Source: Sipunculus nudus (taxonomy: Eukaryota; Annelida; Sipuncula; Golfingiida; Sipunculidae). From it: a stretch of 64,000 bases of DNA. How positions within the stretch are numbered: position 1 is the first letter of the stretch; every line of letters begins with the position of its first letter. Below are positions 41,960 to 54,331 of the stretch, one piece after another. Under the pieces are notes generated by a model. The model made no database searches. It saw nothing but the letters and a program-made list of their open reading frames with translations, and had not been told where the DNA came from. The stretch is taken from the NCBI GenBank assembly GCA_026874595.1, contig CM049322.1, positions 2,901,900 to 2,965,899 of the forward strand. Reading direction: 5' to 3'. Made by a program: the position numbers and the translations under genes.

Positions 41960-43790
41960 ATATATTTTTACCGAGGAGACAAATATCATCCGACACAGTT
42001 ACCCTCTCACACAAATAACCGCGGACATATTTAAACGCGAGACAAATATCCTCCCACATATTTACCCCCTCAGGCAAATACCGACGACATATTTACTCCC
42101 GAGACAATATCGTTCGACATATTTACCCCCTCACAAAAATACCCACAGACATATATACCCATTAGACAAATATCATCCGACACATTTTCCCCTCACACAA
42201 ATACCCGCGGACATATATGGCCAGGAGACAAATATCGTTCGACACATTTACCCCTAACACAAATATCTGCGGACATATTTACCCAAGAGACAAATATCGT
42301 CCGACATATATACCCCCTCACACAAATACCCAGAGACATATTTACCCAGGAGACAAATATCGTCCGACACATTTACCCCTCACACAAATAGCCGCGGACA
42401 TATATACCCATTAGACAAATATCATCCGACACAGTTACCCCCTCACACAAATACCCGCGGACATATATACCCAGGAGACAAATATCGTCCGTCACATTTA
42501 CCCCTCACACAAATACCCACAGACATTTATACCCAGGAGACAAACATCGTATGACACATTTAATCTCACACAAATACCCGCGGACATATATACCCAGAAG
42601 ACAAATATCGTCCGACACATTTACCCCTTACACAAATATCCACAGACATATTTACCGAGGAGACAAATATCATCCGACACAGTTACCCCCTCACACAAAT
42701 AACCGCGGACATATTTAAACGCGAGACAAATATCCTCCCACATATATACCCCCTCAGGCAAATACCGACGACATATTTACTCCCGAGACAAATATCGTTC
42801 GACATATTTACCCCCTCACAAAAATACCCACAGACATATATACCCATTAGACAAATATCGTCCGGCACATTTTCCCCTCAAACAAATACCCGCGGACATA
42901 TATGGCCAGGAGACAAATATCGTTCGACACATTTACCCCTCACACAAATATCTGCGGACATATTTACCCATGAGATAAATATCGTCCGACATATATCCCC
43001 CCTCACACAAATACCCATAGACATATTTACCCAGGAGACAAATATCGTCCGACACATTTACCCCTCACACAATTACCCGCGGACATATATACCCAGAAGA
43101 CAAATATCGTCCGACACATTTACCACTTACACAAATATCCACAGACATATTTACCGAGGAGACAAATATCGTCCAACACAGTTACCCCCTGACACATATA
43201 ATCGCGGACATATTTAAACGCGAGACAAATATCGTCCCACATAATTACCCCCTCAGAGAAATACCGACAACATATTTACTCCCGAGACAAATATATTTGA
43301 CATATTTACACCCTCACAAAAATACCCACATACATATATACCCATTAGACAAATATCGCCCGGCACATTTTCCCCTCACACAAATACCTACCGACATATA
43401 TGACCAAGAGACAAATTTCGTTCGACCCATTTACCCCCACAGAAAAACCCGCGGACATATAAACCCAGGAGACAAATATCGTCCGACACATTAACTCCTC
43501 ACACAAATACCCGCCGACATATTTACCCAAGAGACAAATATCGTCCTACATATATACCCCCTCACACAAATACCCACAGACATATTTACCCAGGAGAAAA
43601 ATATCGCCCGACACATTTACCCCCTCACATAAATACCAACAGACATATTTACCCATGAGACAAATATCGTCCGACACATTTACCCCCCTACACAAATACC
43701 CACAGACATATTTACCCAGGAGGCAAATATCGTCCGACACAACTATCCTGCACGCAAATAGCCGCGGACATATTTAACCCCGAGAGAAAC
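41960..43790 (+). repeat. 62-bp satellite-like array with higher-order structure
   Basis: About 29 monomers of the form GACAAATATCGTCCGACACA, TTTACCCCTCACACAAATAC, CCGCGGACATATATACCCAG. Monomer starts step by 62-63 bp (41978, 42041, 42103, 42165, 42227, 42289...). A recognisable run of variant monomers (CCGAGGAGAC, TTTAAACGCGAGAC, CAGGCAAATACCGACGAC, TACTCCCGAGAC) begins at about 41971, 42655 and 43154, that is 11 and then 8 monomers apart. The array therefore has higher-order repeat organisation. Open frames inside it are a by-product of composition. Confidence 0.9.
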
Positions 43791-43984
43791 ACTCTGTAGT
43801 ATAAAATAAGTAGTATATGTAAAACTTCGGGACTAAAAATTTAATACTTGCGTCTTTTTACATGCGTTAGAGTTGTTTTCATGTTTATATGTAAACCTGA
43901 TTTAGACATTTAAACAATACTGAATTTATATTAAACATATTTATAGATGCAGACACACTCAGATGAGTATCTCTACAATAAATA

Positions 43985-44027
<43 letters not shown>

Positions 44028-45180
44028 AATATATAATGCACAACGAAAACTATGCAAATAATGTGAAAGAAGTTAACGTTCGGCGGGGGGGGGAGGGGTA
44101 TTTTTCTGATCTGTTTGTGTAGTGGTTACTTATTCCATTGAGAAGGGCACCTCAAATACTTACTGCATTAAGAAATAATATACCCCAGCCCCAGCATTGG
44201 CTGTAGAAACTGTGCTTCAGATATTGTTGGAAACTGATGCGAAAGTTTATCATGGAATCTCATTCATAGATAAAACATATCGTCACTTACATTTTACTTG
44301 ATTTCAGTAAAGATGCCAAGGGTCAAACAAGGAATATTCTTTTCAGAAATTAATGTTAAGTTATTTTGGGTTTAGTAATCACTATATAGGATTCGTCTTT
44401 ATTTTTACTCCTAAATGTCTCTGCCTGTACAGACCTTATATCTATCAGCATTGGTTTCATTAACATCTACTCGGTATATTTTATGTTGTTCAGACTGTAA
44501 TATTTATAAGTGGTTGTCAATTTAAGGGCTTATAATTTTTTGTTTTGTGATATTGTGATTATATCTGTTATTAGTATAGTAACCTTGATTATTATTGTTA
44601 TTGTTAATATTATTATTATTTTATTATGATTATTATGATTATTATGATTATTATTTTAATGTAAACCTCATCAACTTTATATATAGTTACTCTATAAATA
44701 TTTATTATTATAATAGTTATTATTATTATTATTTTTAGTATATAAATTTTTCTAATAGAAATATATTAAAGTCGGCGTTTTTATTCTTCTTCATTATATA
44801 AAAACTTCAAATGATCAGGAATGTATAAACCGTTCAGGACCTTATACGAGGTGGTTAATATTAGTAATTGTGCCTATGGTCACTAGGAAGCGCTGTTATC
44901 AAATGACGGCTTAATGTATACAGGGATATCAAGTAAAGGGGCCTTTACACAGAATGGCGACCTCTGTGCCTCCTATGTGAGACCTCAAAATTTTCCAGGT
45001 CGTTTTTTGAGGCTCGAAGTTGCCTATGTCTTTCAAAGGTGGCACACAGGAGTTTCAGACTTTGCCATGGACGCAATGGTCGCCGTGAATTTTTGAACAT
45101 GTTTAAAAACGTCACACAAGGTCGCCGATGGGTTGCTCAAATGTGGCTCAAAGGAGGCAGAGGGGAGGCATAAGCGTTGT
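43791..45180. other. Unassigned DNA
   Basis: Contains (TA)n at 43986-44024, a G-run at 44084-44098, and ATT/ATG trinucleotide runs at 44580-44730. No gene supported. Confidence 0.6.
43986..44024. repeat. (TA)n microsatellite
   Basis: Short uninterrupted TA repeat. Confidence 0.9.
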
Positions 45181-45184
45181 CGTG

Positions 45185-45260
45185 GTTGTAGAACGGAGGC
45201 ACAGTGGAGGAGGCACAGTGGAGAGGCACCGTGGAGGAGGCACAGTGGAGTGGTCGCGTT
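45185..45260 (+). repeat. Short G-rich repeats GAGGCACAGTGGAG
   Basis: Four or five irregular copies of (G)GAGGCACAGTGGA with 14-18-bp steps in an unusually GC-rich stretch. Confidence 0.6.
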
Positions 45261-45339
45261 GGTTGCACAGGGGAAGCAGAGGGGAGTCCTCATGAGGCGA
45301 CACTTGTATACTGTAGCTGTAGCACCCTAGCCCGCCCAG

Positions 45340-45962
45340 CTTCTTTAGCTCACCTGACTGAAAGTCATCTGAGCTATAGCAGTCACCCGTCTGTCTGTCC
45401 GTCCGTCTGTCCACATATTCGTTAACAGGGCACAAAACGTAACTGTTTGACTAGAAACTTCAAACTGAAACCCAAGGAGGTAAAAATAAAATCTCTTCGG
45501 AAATCTGAAATTAGGTCACTGTGACCTATATCTCCCGAATTATGGGGCTCGCAAGTATCCTCCAGAATAATGAAAAAAAGATACGAAAAATATCTGATAT
45601 AACTAATGCATTGATTGCCATGATTCTTTCCATACTTGTTGATCGGATAGGGTTTCATCATTTTCTGAAGACTTGTGGCACCATCTGTTTTTTTTTTCTA
45701 ATTTTTACTTGTTTTTTCCCCTCTATTTTTGAGACCTTGTGGTCAACTGTTAGCATGACACAAATCGTAACTGTTCGACCTAGAATCTTCTCACTTTACA
45801 TCCAAGTGGGTCCATGAAAACTCTCCTGAAAAACTTGAAATTAAGTCTCTGTTACCCATAACCTCTTCAGTTGAATGGGGATACACCCTACAAAGTTGAA
45901 TAAATTCCTTTTTGTATGTCTTCCTAGTCTGCTGAGCGTCGTGACCCATGGGTCTTTTTTTC
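45340..45962 (-). mobile_element. Near-complete CTCAGCTGA / TCAGCTGAGC repeat element, reversed
   Basis: Read on the minus strand it starts AGACCCATGGGTCACGACGC then TCAGC and ends GATGACTTTCAGTCAGGTGA with GCTAAA; the length near 620 bp equals the 11713-12322 copy. Inside, GGTCACTGTGACCTATAT is a palindrome-bearing block also found at the right edge of the window (near 63730). Confidence 0.65.
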
Positions 45963-46955
45963 ACCTGACAGCTCATAATTGACAGAATACATAAACCTAA
46001 AGTGTACATGTTCCTGAAAAAAAGACTATTATCATCTTACATGTCTGCATGAAACGTCAGAAAAAAAAACATTGCGGAATATTGAGCAAACATTTTGAGA
46101 TTATTTCTCGGAGTTCAGCTTATTCCAGTTTTACGCAACTCTTAACAGGCGTCAAGAACAAGAAAATGGTTAAATATTAGATACTTAACCATTGTTCAAA
46201 ATATTCTTTCAAATATAAATATATGTATAGTTTTAAAGTACTTAAAGTGCCCAAATCACGTATCAGGTATGGTCAACACATACAATATAGTGTATCCTCC
46301 TCAAAATATTATGTTTTATGCCAATATTCCGTTCTACAACCGTTTGCTTACTCCTGTAGAATAGTTGAAATAAGCTTGCATCGGGCGCAATCAGAAGCAC
46401 AAACTCGATCCACCCAGTGGCAACCTCACAAATTAAGGATTTTTAAGTTTCAAATACATGGTTCTTCGTTTAATTCTTTCCTGTGGCTTATCCTTGTTTG
46501 CTAGTGATCGGGAATGTTCAAAATCAGACCTCTGGCCATGTGAACTTTGTTTCCTAACAGCCAGAGACCCAAACAACGTATAAAACAGCTGACATGTATA
46601 TAGTAATTGCGTATGCCGAAATGATTATGCAGGAACACTTTCGTATTCAGCATAATGTACTGTTTTATGCAATTCATTATGCACCATTATATTTCACAGA
46701 AGCATATATTAGAAAAATAATATTAAGTTTATGTTGTATATATAACGTGGTATTAAAGCTTTACGATGTTTTACTTAGGTTATCATTTAAATCAACGATC
46801 ACTATAAACTGTAATATAATACATTCAATATAGTTTAGATTGTTCCGTGAAATGTTATGATTCGTGTTCTACACATTGGCCGACGTGCATCGAAAAATTA
46901 CTCCTGTGATGTTAGCGGTAGCGTTATTTGCCATCTTTTTAATGTGTACGATAAA
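45963..46955. other. Unassigned DNA
   Basis: Only short frames without recognisable motifs. Confidence 0.6.
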
Positions 46956-46959
46956 TGAA

Positions 46960-48207
46960 ATATGGCGGCACCACAAGTACTTATCTTGAGTTTAGCCAGT
47001 CCAATCAAATTCAACCAAAAATCAGACTTCATCATGAAAACAAGAAAAGAAAAATCATCGTGTTGTTCAATAATTCAAAGTATTAAACATTACACGTCAT
47101 AAAGTAAACAAAACACGCTTTCCTGCTTGAAAATATTTAAACCTATGATAAGAAAAAATATGAGGTTTAATTGTTTGGTATAACACATTTGATAAATATA
47201 GGGCACTCAGGTGCGATGAACGGGCTAAATAGCAGCTATATTCTTTCGTGAATTATTATTCATTTTCTATATTTAATCAAAATACTGAAAAATCATGAAT
47301 TTTTTGCGACAATGGAATTTCCCAAAATTTGTCTTATTTCTAGAAAAAATACTTTCTCTCTAACAATGGATTTTATTTTACATTCATTATGAATACTGTT
47401 ACGGTCCTTATTCACACGACAAATCTGACAGGTCGGACCGCAGCACATCATTTCAGACACGTGTCCTCAGGTAAACACAATGAGAGTATGGGTGCTATAA
47501 TGGTGCTCTATTAATGAGAATAAATACAATATTTACAATAACAAACAATTAAAGAATTAACACCAAAAAATATAAACAAAGTCTCTGGTATCTGCTGCAA
47601 CTGAAGAAATGCTTAAGTCCAACTGGAATATCACTGAAGCTCCATGGTAACACAGGTAACAAGTCCAACTTCAGGCGTTAACGAAAAAGTTCAAGCCATT
47701 TCATAAATCCGCATGCTTACTGTGAGGAAGGAACTGACGTTTCCACAGTGTTCGGGACTCGGGTAAAAAAAAATGATAGTCCTCAAAGGAGATCGTTGGT
47801 CAGCCCTTTTATACGATAATGGGAAGGGCAGCAAACGTCCGTCTACGAATCCTGTGCTGTTGTCCATTGTGTTCTCTCTGCGGTTTCCATGTATCGACTT
47901 TCAGTGATCAACTTGTTTTTTTTTATTTTTTAATTTTTATTTTAAAAAGTCATGGACTTGTGACTATTAAGACCAGCCAATAACTGAGCAGTATACGGGG
48001 AGAGCACAGTTTGCAGATCAATTATGCGGTTTATGTTTCCGCAATTCAAGCTTCAGCAATATTTGTAATTAGGATGTATATATATTTCTACCAGCTTGAG
48101 CATTTATCTTCTGATGCATTTTTTTTTATCATTTCAACTTTAATAAAAAAAAATAACCCCTAGGCGAAAACAAAAATACCCACCAAAGGTCGGTCCATGT
48201 GAATTAA

Positions 48208-48256
<49 letters not shown>

Positions 48257-48883
48257 CCCAGGAACTTTAATCCTACTGATTCATTAGCAAAATGTTGGTG
48301 AGATATAACATAACATTGCCCCTAACAAATTTGGCCCATGTTAATTTGAGTTGTTGTCAGTTGTGAATTATCACAAGTTTATTCAAACATCGGTAGGTTT
48401 ACCTTGAAGACCTGGTCAGTGATGTTGTTTACAGTTCAGAACAAGAATTGAATGGGGAGGGGGGCATTTAGATTTTAGAAGATCTTTGACTGGTTGCATA
48501 TATTATTATTGTTAGCGGTATAAATGCTAGATTGATGTAAGGAAGATATAAAAATAGTTTTAATGTATATATTTCAAGGGAAGCAACGTATAACATGTTC
48601 CTAAAGAAAGAAATGGGAATATGCATACCTCATGAGTAGCAGAGGCGAATAAAAAGGGGTTTCGACCCGCCATCAGCTGCCGCCATTTTTTTTTCAAGGA
48701 TTTCACCACATTACAACATTAAGTACATTGAACAAAATAGAGTATGCATCGATAAAATCCATGCCAAATATTAAACAATAAAACAGAGGGCCGTTGTCCG
48801 TGAAACATATTTTATATTTTGAAATGTGGATCTATTTTGTAGTGTAATATCCATGAAGCGGTATTGTACATATGATAATAAAC
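46960..48883 (+). repeat. Duplicon copy 1 (unsplit)
   Basis: About 1.9 kb. Its left part (46960-47765) matches 53494-54262 (for example TTTAGCCAGTCCAATC, ACGGTCC...GGTCGGACCGCA, GTCTCTGGTATCTGCTGCAA). Its right part (47815-48883) matches 58710-59889 (CAGCAAACGTCCGTCT, GGTCGGTCCATGTGAATTA, GAAGCGGTATTGTACATATG). No open reading frame of note; a (TA)n run lies at 48209-48253. Confidence 0.8.
48209..48253. repeat. (TA)n microsatellite
   Basis: Inside duplicon copy 1; the equivalent place in copy 2 (59313-59336) is shorter. Confidence 0.9.
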
Positions 48884-49690
48884 TATATGAACAGAGCTTA
48901 CGTGGCTCATCTGTATCAAAAATTGTTGAAGTTAACTGAAAAGTGAAGGTGTAGCAAAAAGATTACCTTAATAGATTTGGGGATTAACGGTTATTGCATG
49001 AAATGATCCGAAATGAGTGCCAAGGGATCGAGAGTCACCTATTGTTCACCTTTACTGACACTGTAAGTGGGTCAGCGGCATGGTCAAATGTCAGGTCAAA
49101 CATGCTTAAATCCGTCATTGACAGCAGGGTTTATTCATATACACACTGGATCACAATCCTGTGTTGTACAGAACCACCAATGATGAAGCATTCCAGTTAA
49201 TTGCTGTTTTTAGTGCATGGTAACCTCCTGCCAATTTAGAAACCATGCAAAAAAACTCAAATAAATGTAAACATTCAAATTTACTTATTCTCATATCGGC
49301 GCTGCCGACTGTCACTGCTGCGACCACAGCCTTTAAAATTAGGCAAAGCACAGTGACACGCAGAGCGGTTTCAGAGAATATTTGGGATTAATTGGACCAA
49401 CTTCTTTTTATAAATATTAGATAGATATAAATCAAGCCATGGCGTTCTGCCTCTGCATTTATCACTTGTATACACGGGTTACTGCCTGTATGGCCATGTC
49501 ACACATTTTTCAAATCGGCTCCAGACGCTGAATTACAGTACAGATAAGACTTACAAACATGTTTTTATTGACCGGGATTAATTAAATATTATGAACATAT
49601 GTACCAGTAGTATAAACAAATATGAAAAGATACTTAGCAATGAGCCATACCACCGGACGAGCATGACAGCGAACTCACCTCTAACTTAAT
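48884..49690. other. Unassigned DNA
   Basis: No recognised gene or repeat. Confidence 0.55.
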
Positions 49691-49694
49691 GACT

Positions 49695-49753
49695 GCAAGT
49701 TGCTACATATACATAATCTTACACACACAGGCATATATGTATATATATATATG

Positions 49754-49830
<77 letters not shown>

Positions 49831-50278
49831 GTAATGTGATATAATGAATGAGCAGTTTTTTTATAAAAGTAATACATTATAGCTCCAACAAGTGAATTAA
49901 CTTGGACTCCATGGACGGTCCACGGATGTTTAAGCAAGCTTTTCCTTCAATTAACCTGACAATGTATTCCCGGATATATTTATAATCCCACTCCCTGAAG
50001 GTTTTTGTTTGTTTGTGAATATGTGAATAAGTTAGCAGCTCATATTTCTGTTTATGGCATGTTGCCTTATATAAGAACGTGTAATTATTGACCTGGCACA
50101 TTGGTATAGGGAGCAGGATATATTCGACTGACACACTTAGGGCTATTCCAAAAAATAACGTCAGAGGCGTCAGGGTTGGTGAATGTCGACTGTAAAATAT
50201 CTAATTAACTTACTTTTCTTTATTGTATACACAAAGACAAGGAATACATATGTAAATCTGCAAATTGCTACATATACA

Positions 50279-50334
<56 letters not shown>

Positions 50335-50735
50335 GGTAATATGATAAAATGAATGAGCCGATTTCTATAAATGTAATGCAATATACCTGCGACAAGTGAG
50401 TAAACTGAGACCCCATGGACCACGGAAATTCAAGCAAGCTTTACATTTAATTTACCTGACAAAAGGTTCATACTTATGAGGATAAAGTAAAATCCCACTC
50501 ACAAAAGTTTTTTTTTTTTATTCTAGTTCGAATAGATTAATGTCTCATTTTATTGTTTTTGACATTATGTTTTATAAAAGAACTTGTAATTATTTGACCC
50601 GTCTTGAGTTTCTATTACTTATTTGTATCTGGAGCAGGATATATTCGACCGACACCCTAAGGGCTATTCCACAAAAACGTCTGAGGCGTCAGGGTTGGTT
50701 AATGTTTTATGTTAAATATCTAATTATCTCCATAA
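49695..50735 (+). repeat. About 520-bp tandem duplication around (TA)n tracts
   Basis: Unit 1 (49695-50215) and unit 2 (50255-50735) share, in order, TTGCTACATATACATAAT, a (TA)n run (49735-49825; 50283-50331), ATGAATGAGC, CAAGTGA, CAAGCAAGCTTT, AATCCCACTC, GAGCAGGATATATTCGAC and GAGGCGTCAGGGTTGGT. The TA tracts differ in length. Confidence 0.85.
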
Positions 50736-52430
50736 ACAGACTTATTTTTTCTATATTCTATACAAGAAACAAGGACTACATCTATGAACACTTTCCCTTT
50801 TACAAATATAAAGAAATTTATGGAAATCATATAAAACTTAGTCCCCGATCGTTGGGTCTAAGTTTTAAACGCTCCCGTATACGATAACATTGGCTCAATG
50901 GTTGAAGCAACAGCATTAAACAATATTTTGGAATAAATATTTGTGAATTTTCTCCTATTTATTCAATAAAGTACAACATTGTGAAACATACAGAACATAT
51001 ATATTCAAACAGTACAATACATTTTGACAATAGTTATGAATTACATTATACATGTACGTATCATTATTGCTCATCAAATGTATGAAAAAATTCGTCATGG
51101 GTCGGACATGCATATTTTGGCTTGATCTGTCAGTATTAATGCCAAATGTATTCGGGAGTGTGTGTGTGTGTGGGGGGGGGGGGGCGGGGCTTTCCTATAT
51201 ATCCACCTAAAAACAAAGATATTTTATAACCAGTGAATCATAAGCGAGGACGATTGTAGAGCCCTTTATCGGAGTAAGTCGGATGGGTCAAGATGTAGCT
51301 GCATTACACTGTTTTACTCTATCTTTCTTTGTTTTGACACAGACAACACATCATGGAGCAGCACGGTCATTGTTTGCGATTATGCTAAAGACATACAACA
51401 ACCAAACATTGGAGTGTCCAATAGCACTTGGCATAATGGTTAGAGCAAACCAGAGCTAGCCAAACCTGTCAATACTCAATTGCATATTCAAGCTCTGTGA
51501 TCCAAGATCGTTGACTCCCCTGGGCCCCTGTCAACTCGCCCCTGGAAAGCCCGTCTGGGAAGAAACCAGGCCCAAGTCCGCTGACACGTCTAACGGAAGA
51601 CCGGGTAATATGTTTTATGTATAATCTATAATAACCGAGCTGACAGAATATATATTTTAATTTAAAAATATGACTGGCAGTAAGTAAATAGATTCAAAAG
51701 GACAAATAATCATTCATTTTTCATATTAATGGTGGTGGCACTAAATCGTTGCCACGCAATTTCGTTAAATGTCACGTGTCATAACTGTCCATTAGTGATC
51801 TTGAGGTTTCGTAAGCGCATTAGCACGTGGGTGGATCATTTGCAGAATGCGTTGTATTTTAAACGTAGGGCGCACTCTGATGTGATTGGTTGGTGACGTC
51901 ACAAGCAAAATTTGGAAATGACAAATACATGTTGATGTTTTTTCTTCCCAGAAAATACGGGGCTGAATTTTGAGAAATACTAGGCTTTCGATGAGATCTA
52001 ACATTATTGGCTGACATCACTGCTGAGTTTTAAATACTCGTAGATGTGTCAATAGCTTGTTAACTGTAACAACCTCATATTATTTTTTCTCTGTGGAAAA
52101 ATAAATTAAAGTCATTCTTCCGAGAATTGGCTTAAGTTTTTGTAAAATCTTTATTAATAAAGATTTTACATGCAATGTGTTATATGATAATATAATAAGA
52201 CCTTGAATAAGTTTGTTTGACTTTGACGTGGCGGGATGCCAAGTGTGTCCTAAGGGGGCATTCCCATATCTTCTTATATCTTGAAATAAATTCATGAAAC
52301 TCTATCGTAGCAAAATTTATCACAGACTAAAACAACTGCTCGGCGATTACCTGCATGTGGACCTGGCCCAGCTTAATAACGAGTGGTCTGCTGGTAGTTT
52401 TAAGCCCGATTGCATGGCACAAGGATGGTA
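50736..52430. other. Unassigned DNA with weak tRNA-like words
   Basis: Possible Pol III A-box-like words occur near 50890 (TGGCTCAATGGTTGAAGC) and 51430 (TTGGCATAATGGTTAGAGC), but no matching B box or foldable tRNA is evident. A TG/G run lies at 51157-51186. No gene supported. Confidence 0.45.
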
Positions 52431-52434
52431 AAAT

Positions 52435-52585
52435 AGTCATATAGCTAAATATGATACGTTTCACATATTTACCTCGCTATAAAAATATGAATATACAACA
52501 CAATATACAGCAGTTACATGGTCATATAGCTCTACGTGATCTGTTTTACATATTTACCGAAATATAAAGCATGGAAATACAAAAA
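52435..52585 (+). repeat. Two-copy repeat of about 88 bp
   Basis: GTCATATAGCTNNANNTGAT, then TTNCACATATTTACC and ATATAAA, in two consecutive copies (52435- and 52523-). Confidence 0.7.
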
Positions 52586-53361
52586 AAATATATTTTTTAT
52601 AAAGGTATTTAATAATTATACTTATTGTTATAAATACTGAAATGTCTTGAATTGTTCTTCTTGTGCAACGATTGTTTTTTTATAGATTGACCGTGAATAT
52701 TCTAATATCCCTGAAATTTGTATATATTACACCGAATCCTTTAAAAATGAAGGGAATATTTTACCGTGTACATTGAAATGTTGAGCCAATGTTTTCAGGA
52801 AAAATGTATATAATTTGGATAATTGCGGATTATTGAAACATAGATTTATGCACTTATCACAAACTATTATGTATATAAGAAAAAAAGATATAATTCAGAA
52901 CAAAATATCACCTTGATATCAATTTATTAATTTTGTGCCACCTAATTTACATGGTGGCCTCTCACAAATGATATACACATACATTTTTAGCTGGAAGAAC
53001 ACCTGTACCGATCCCGCTATATAACGTTATTGCTACATAAAACCTAAAAAAAATATGGCACGCCGAAGCATCCCTCATAAAATGCAAATATACCCTACAC
53101 TTGGCATGTTTTAGTGTCCTGTAATGTCCCCTGATCATAGTCAGCTGGCTCCTATTTCTTCTCGCGAATCAGGCTGAGCCTTCAATCCATTTTTTTTTTA
53201 ATGAGTGGTCGTTACTTAGAGTACTTAGAGGCCCGTATTTAGAGTACTCCACGTGACGCCGGAAATTGTTAGAAGAAGAGGGTACTAGGTAAAACCCGGA
53301 CTCGGACTCGGACCCAGGACTCGGACTCCACAGTTATAATTGCCGGACCCCGAAACAACAG

Positions 53362-53364
<3 letters not shown>
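52586..53364. other. Unassigned DNA
   Basis: A short GGACTCGGACTC repeat lies at 53299-53330; nothing else recognised. Confidence 0.55.

Positions 53365-53420
<56 letters not shown>
53365..53420. repeat. (TA)n microsatellite
   Basis: Uninterrupted TA repeat. Confidence 0.9.
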
Positions 53421-53422
<2 letters not shown>

Positions 53423-53493
53423 TATAGTGTTGTTCCATAACAATTTTACGTGTGTTAGATTTTTTACTGTTTACTCTTTAGAATACAATACAA

Positions 53494-54262
53494 ATATGGC
53501 GACACCAAAAGTACTTACCACGAGTTTAGCCAGTCCAATCAGATTCAACCAAAAGTCAGACATCATCGAGTAGACAAGAAAAAAATCATCGATTTTTTTC
53601 AACAATTCAAAGTATGGAACATTACACGTCATAAAGTAAACAAAAAACGCTCTCCTGCTTGAAAATATTCAAAAGTATGGTAAGAAAAGATATGAGGTTA
53701 AATTGTTTGGTATAACACATTTGACAAATATAGGCCAACCAGGTGCGCTGGTTATTATTCATTTTCTTAATTTATGCAACATACTGTAAAATCGTTAATA
53801 TTTTGCGAGCATGGAATGTCCGAGAATTTGTGTTAATTCTAGAATAATTCTTTCTCTCTAACAATGGATTTTATTTTACATTCATTATGAATACTGTTAC
53901 GGTCCTCATTCACACGGCAAATCTGACAAGTCGGACCGCATCACATAATTTCTGGCACATATCCTCAATTAAACATAATGAGAGTATGGGTGCTATAATG
54001 GTGCTCTGTTAATGAGAATATATACAATATTTACAATAACAAAGAATTAAAGAATTAACACATAACAAAATATAAACAAAGTCTCTGGTATCTGCTGCAA
54101 CTGAAGAAATACTTAAGTCCAACTGGAATATCACTGAAGGTTTATGGAAAAACAGGTAACGTAATGAAAGTCCAACTTCAGGCGTAAACGAAAAGGTCCA
54201 ATCCATCACACAAGTGCAAAGTCCGCATGTTTACTGTGGGGAAGGAACTGACGTTCTCACAG
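53494..54262 (+). repeat. Duplicon copy 2, left part
   Basis: Matches 46960-47765 with small differences over nearly its whole length, then stops at ACAGTGTCTGGG, close to the place where copy 1 runs on into its right part. Confidence 0.8.
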
Positions 54263-54283
54263 TGTCTGGGCTGTTACGACACA

Positions 54284-54330
54284 TAATGTAATAACCGGCC
54301 CATAATGTAATAACGGTCCATACTGTAATA
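54284..54330 (+). repeat. CATAATGTAATAAC short repeats, left flank of an insertion
   Basis: Three copies of CCCATAATGTAATAACNG or a variant; the same repeat resumes at 57516-57600 on the other side of the inserted element. Confidence 0.75.
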
Positions 54331-54331
54331 A

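Noticed and set aside
41775-42257. 160-residue plus-strand open frame at the start of the 62-bp array
   Set aside because: Monomers of 62 bp rotate the frame, and the frame stays open only because the unit is A/C-rich. No conserved start or domain.
41960-43790. CRISPR-like appearance of regularly spaced repeats
   Set aside because: Whole monomers are similar, with no unique spacers, and the genome is clearly eukaryotic. The same applies to 17876-19100 and 28164-28350.
47400-47470. LTR start (TGTTACGGTCC) in the duplicons
   Set aside because: No matching second LTR, primer-binding site or polymerase frame was found; the inverted CGGTCC...GGACCG words give no support for a retrotransposon.
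50540-50887. 115-residue plus-strand open frame
   Set aside because: It lies in one unit of a tandem duplication; the matching frame is broken in the other unit and no motif is present.
50885-51500. tRNA or SINE from A-box-like words TGGCTCAATGGTTGAAGC and TTGGCATAATGGTTAGAGC
   Set aside because: No B box at the right distance and no cloverleaf could be drawn by eye. tRNAscan-SE would settle it.
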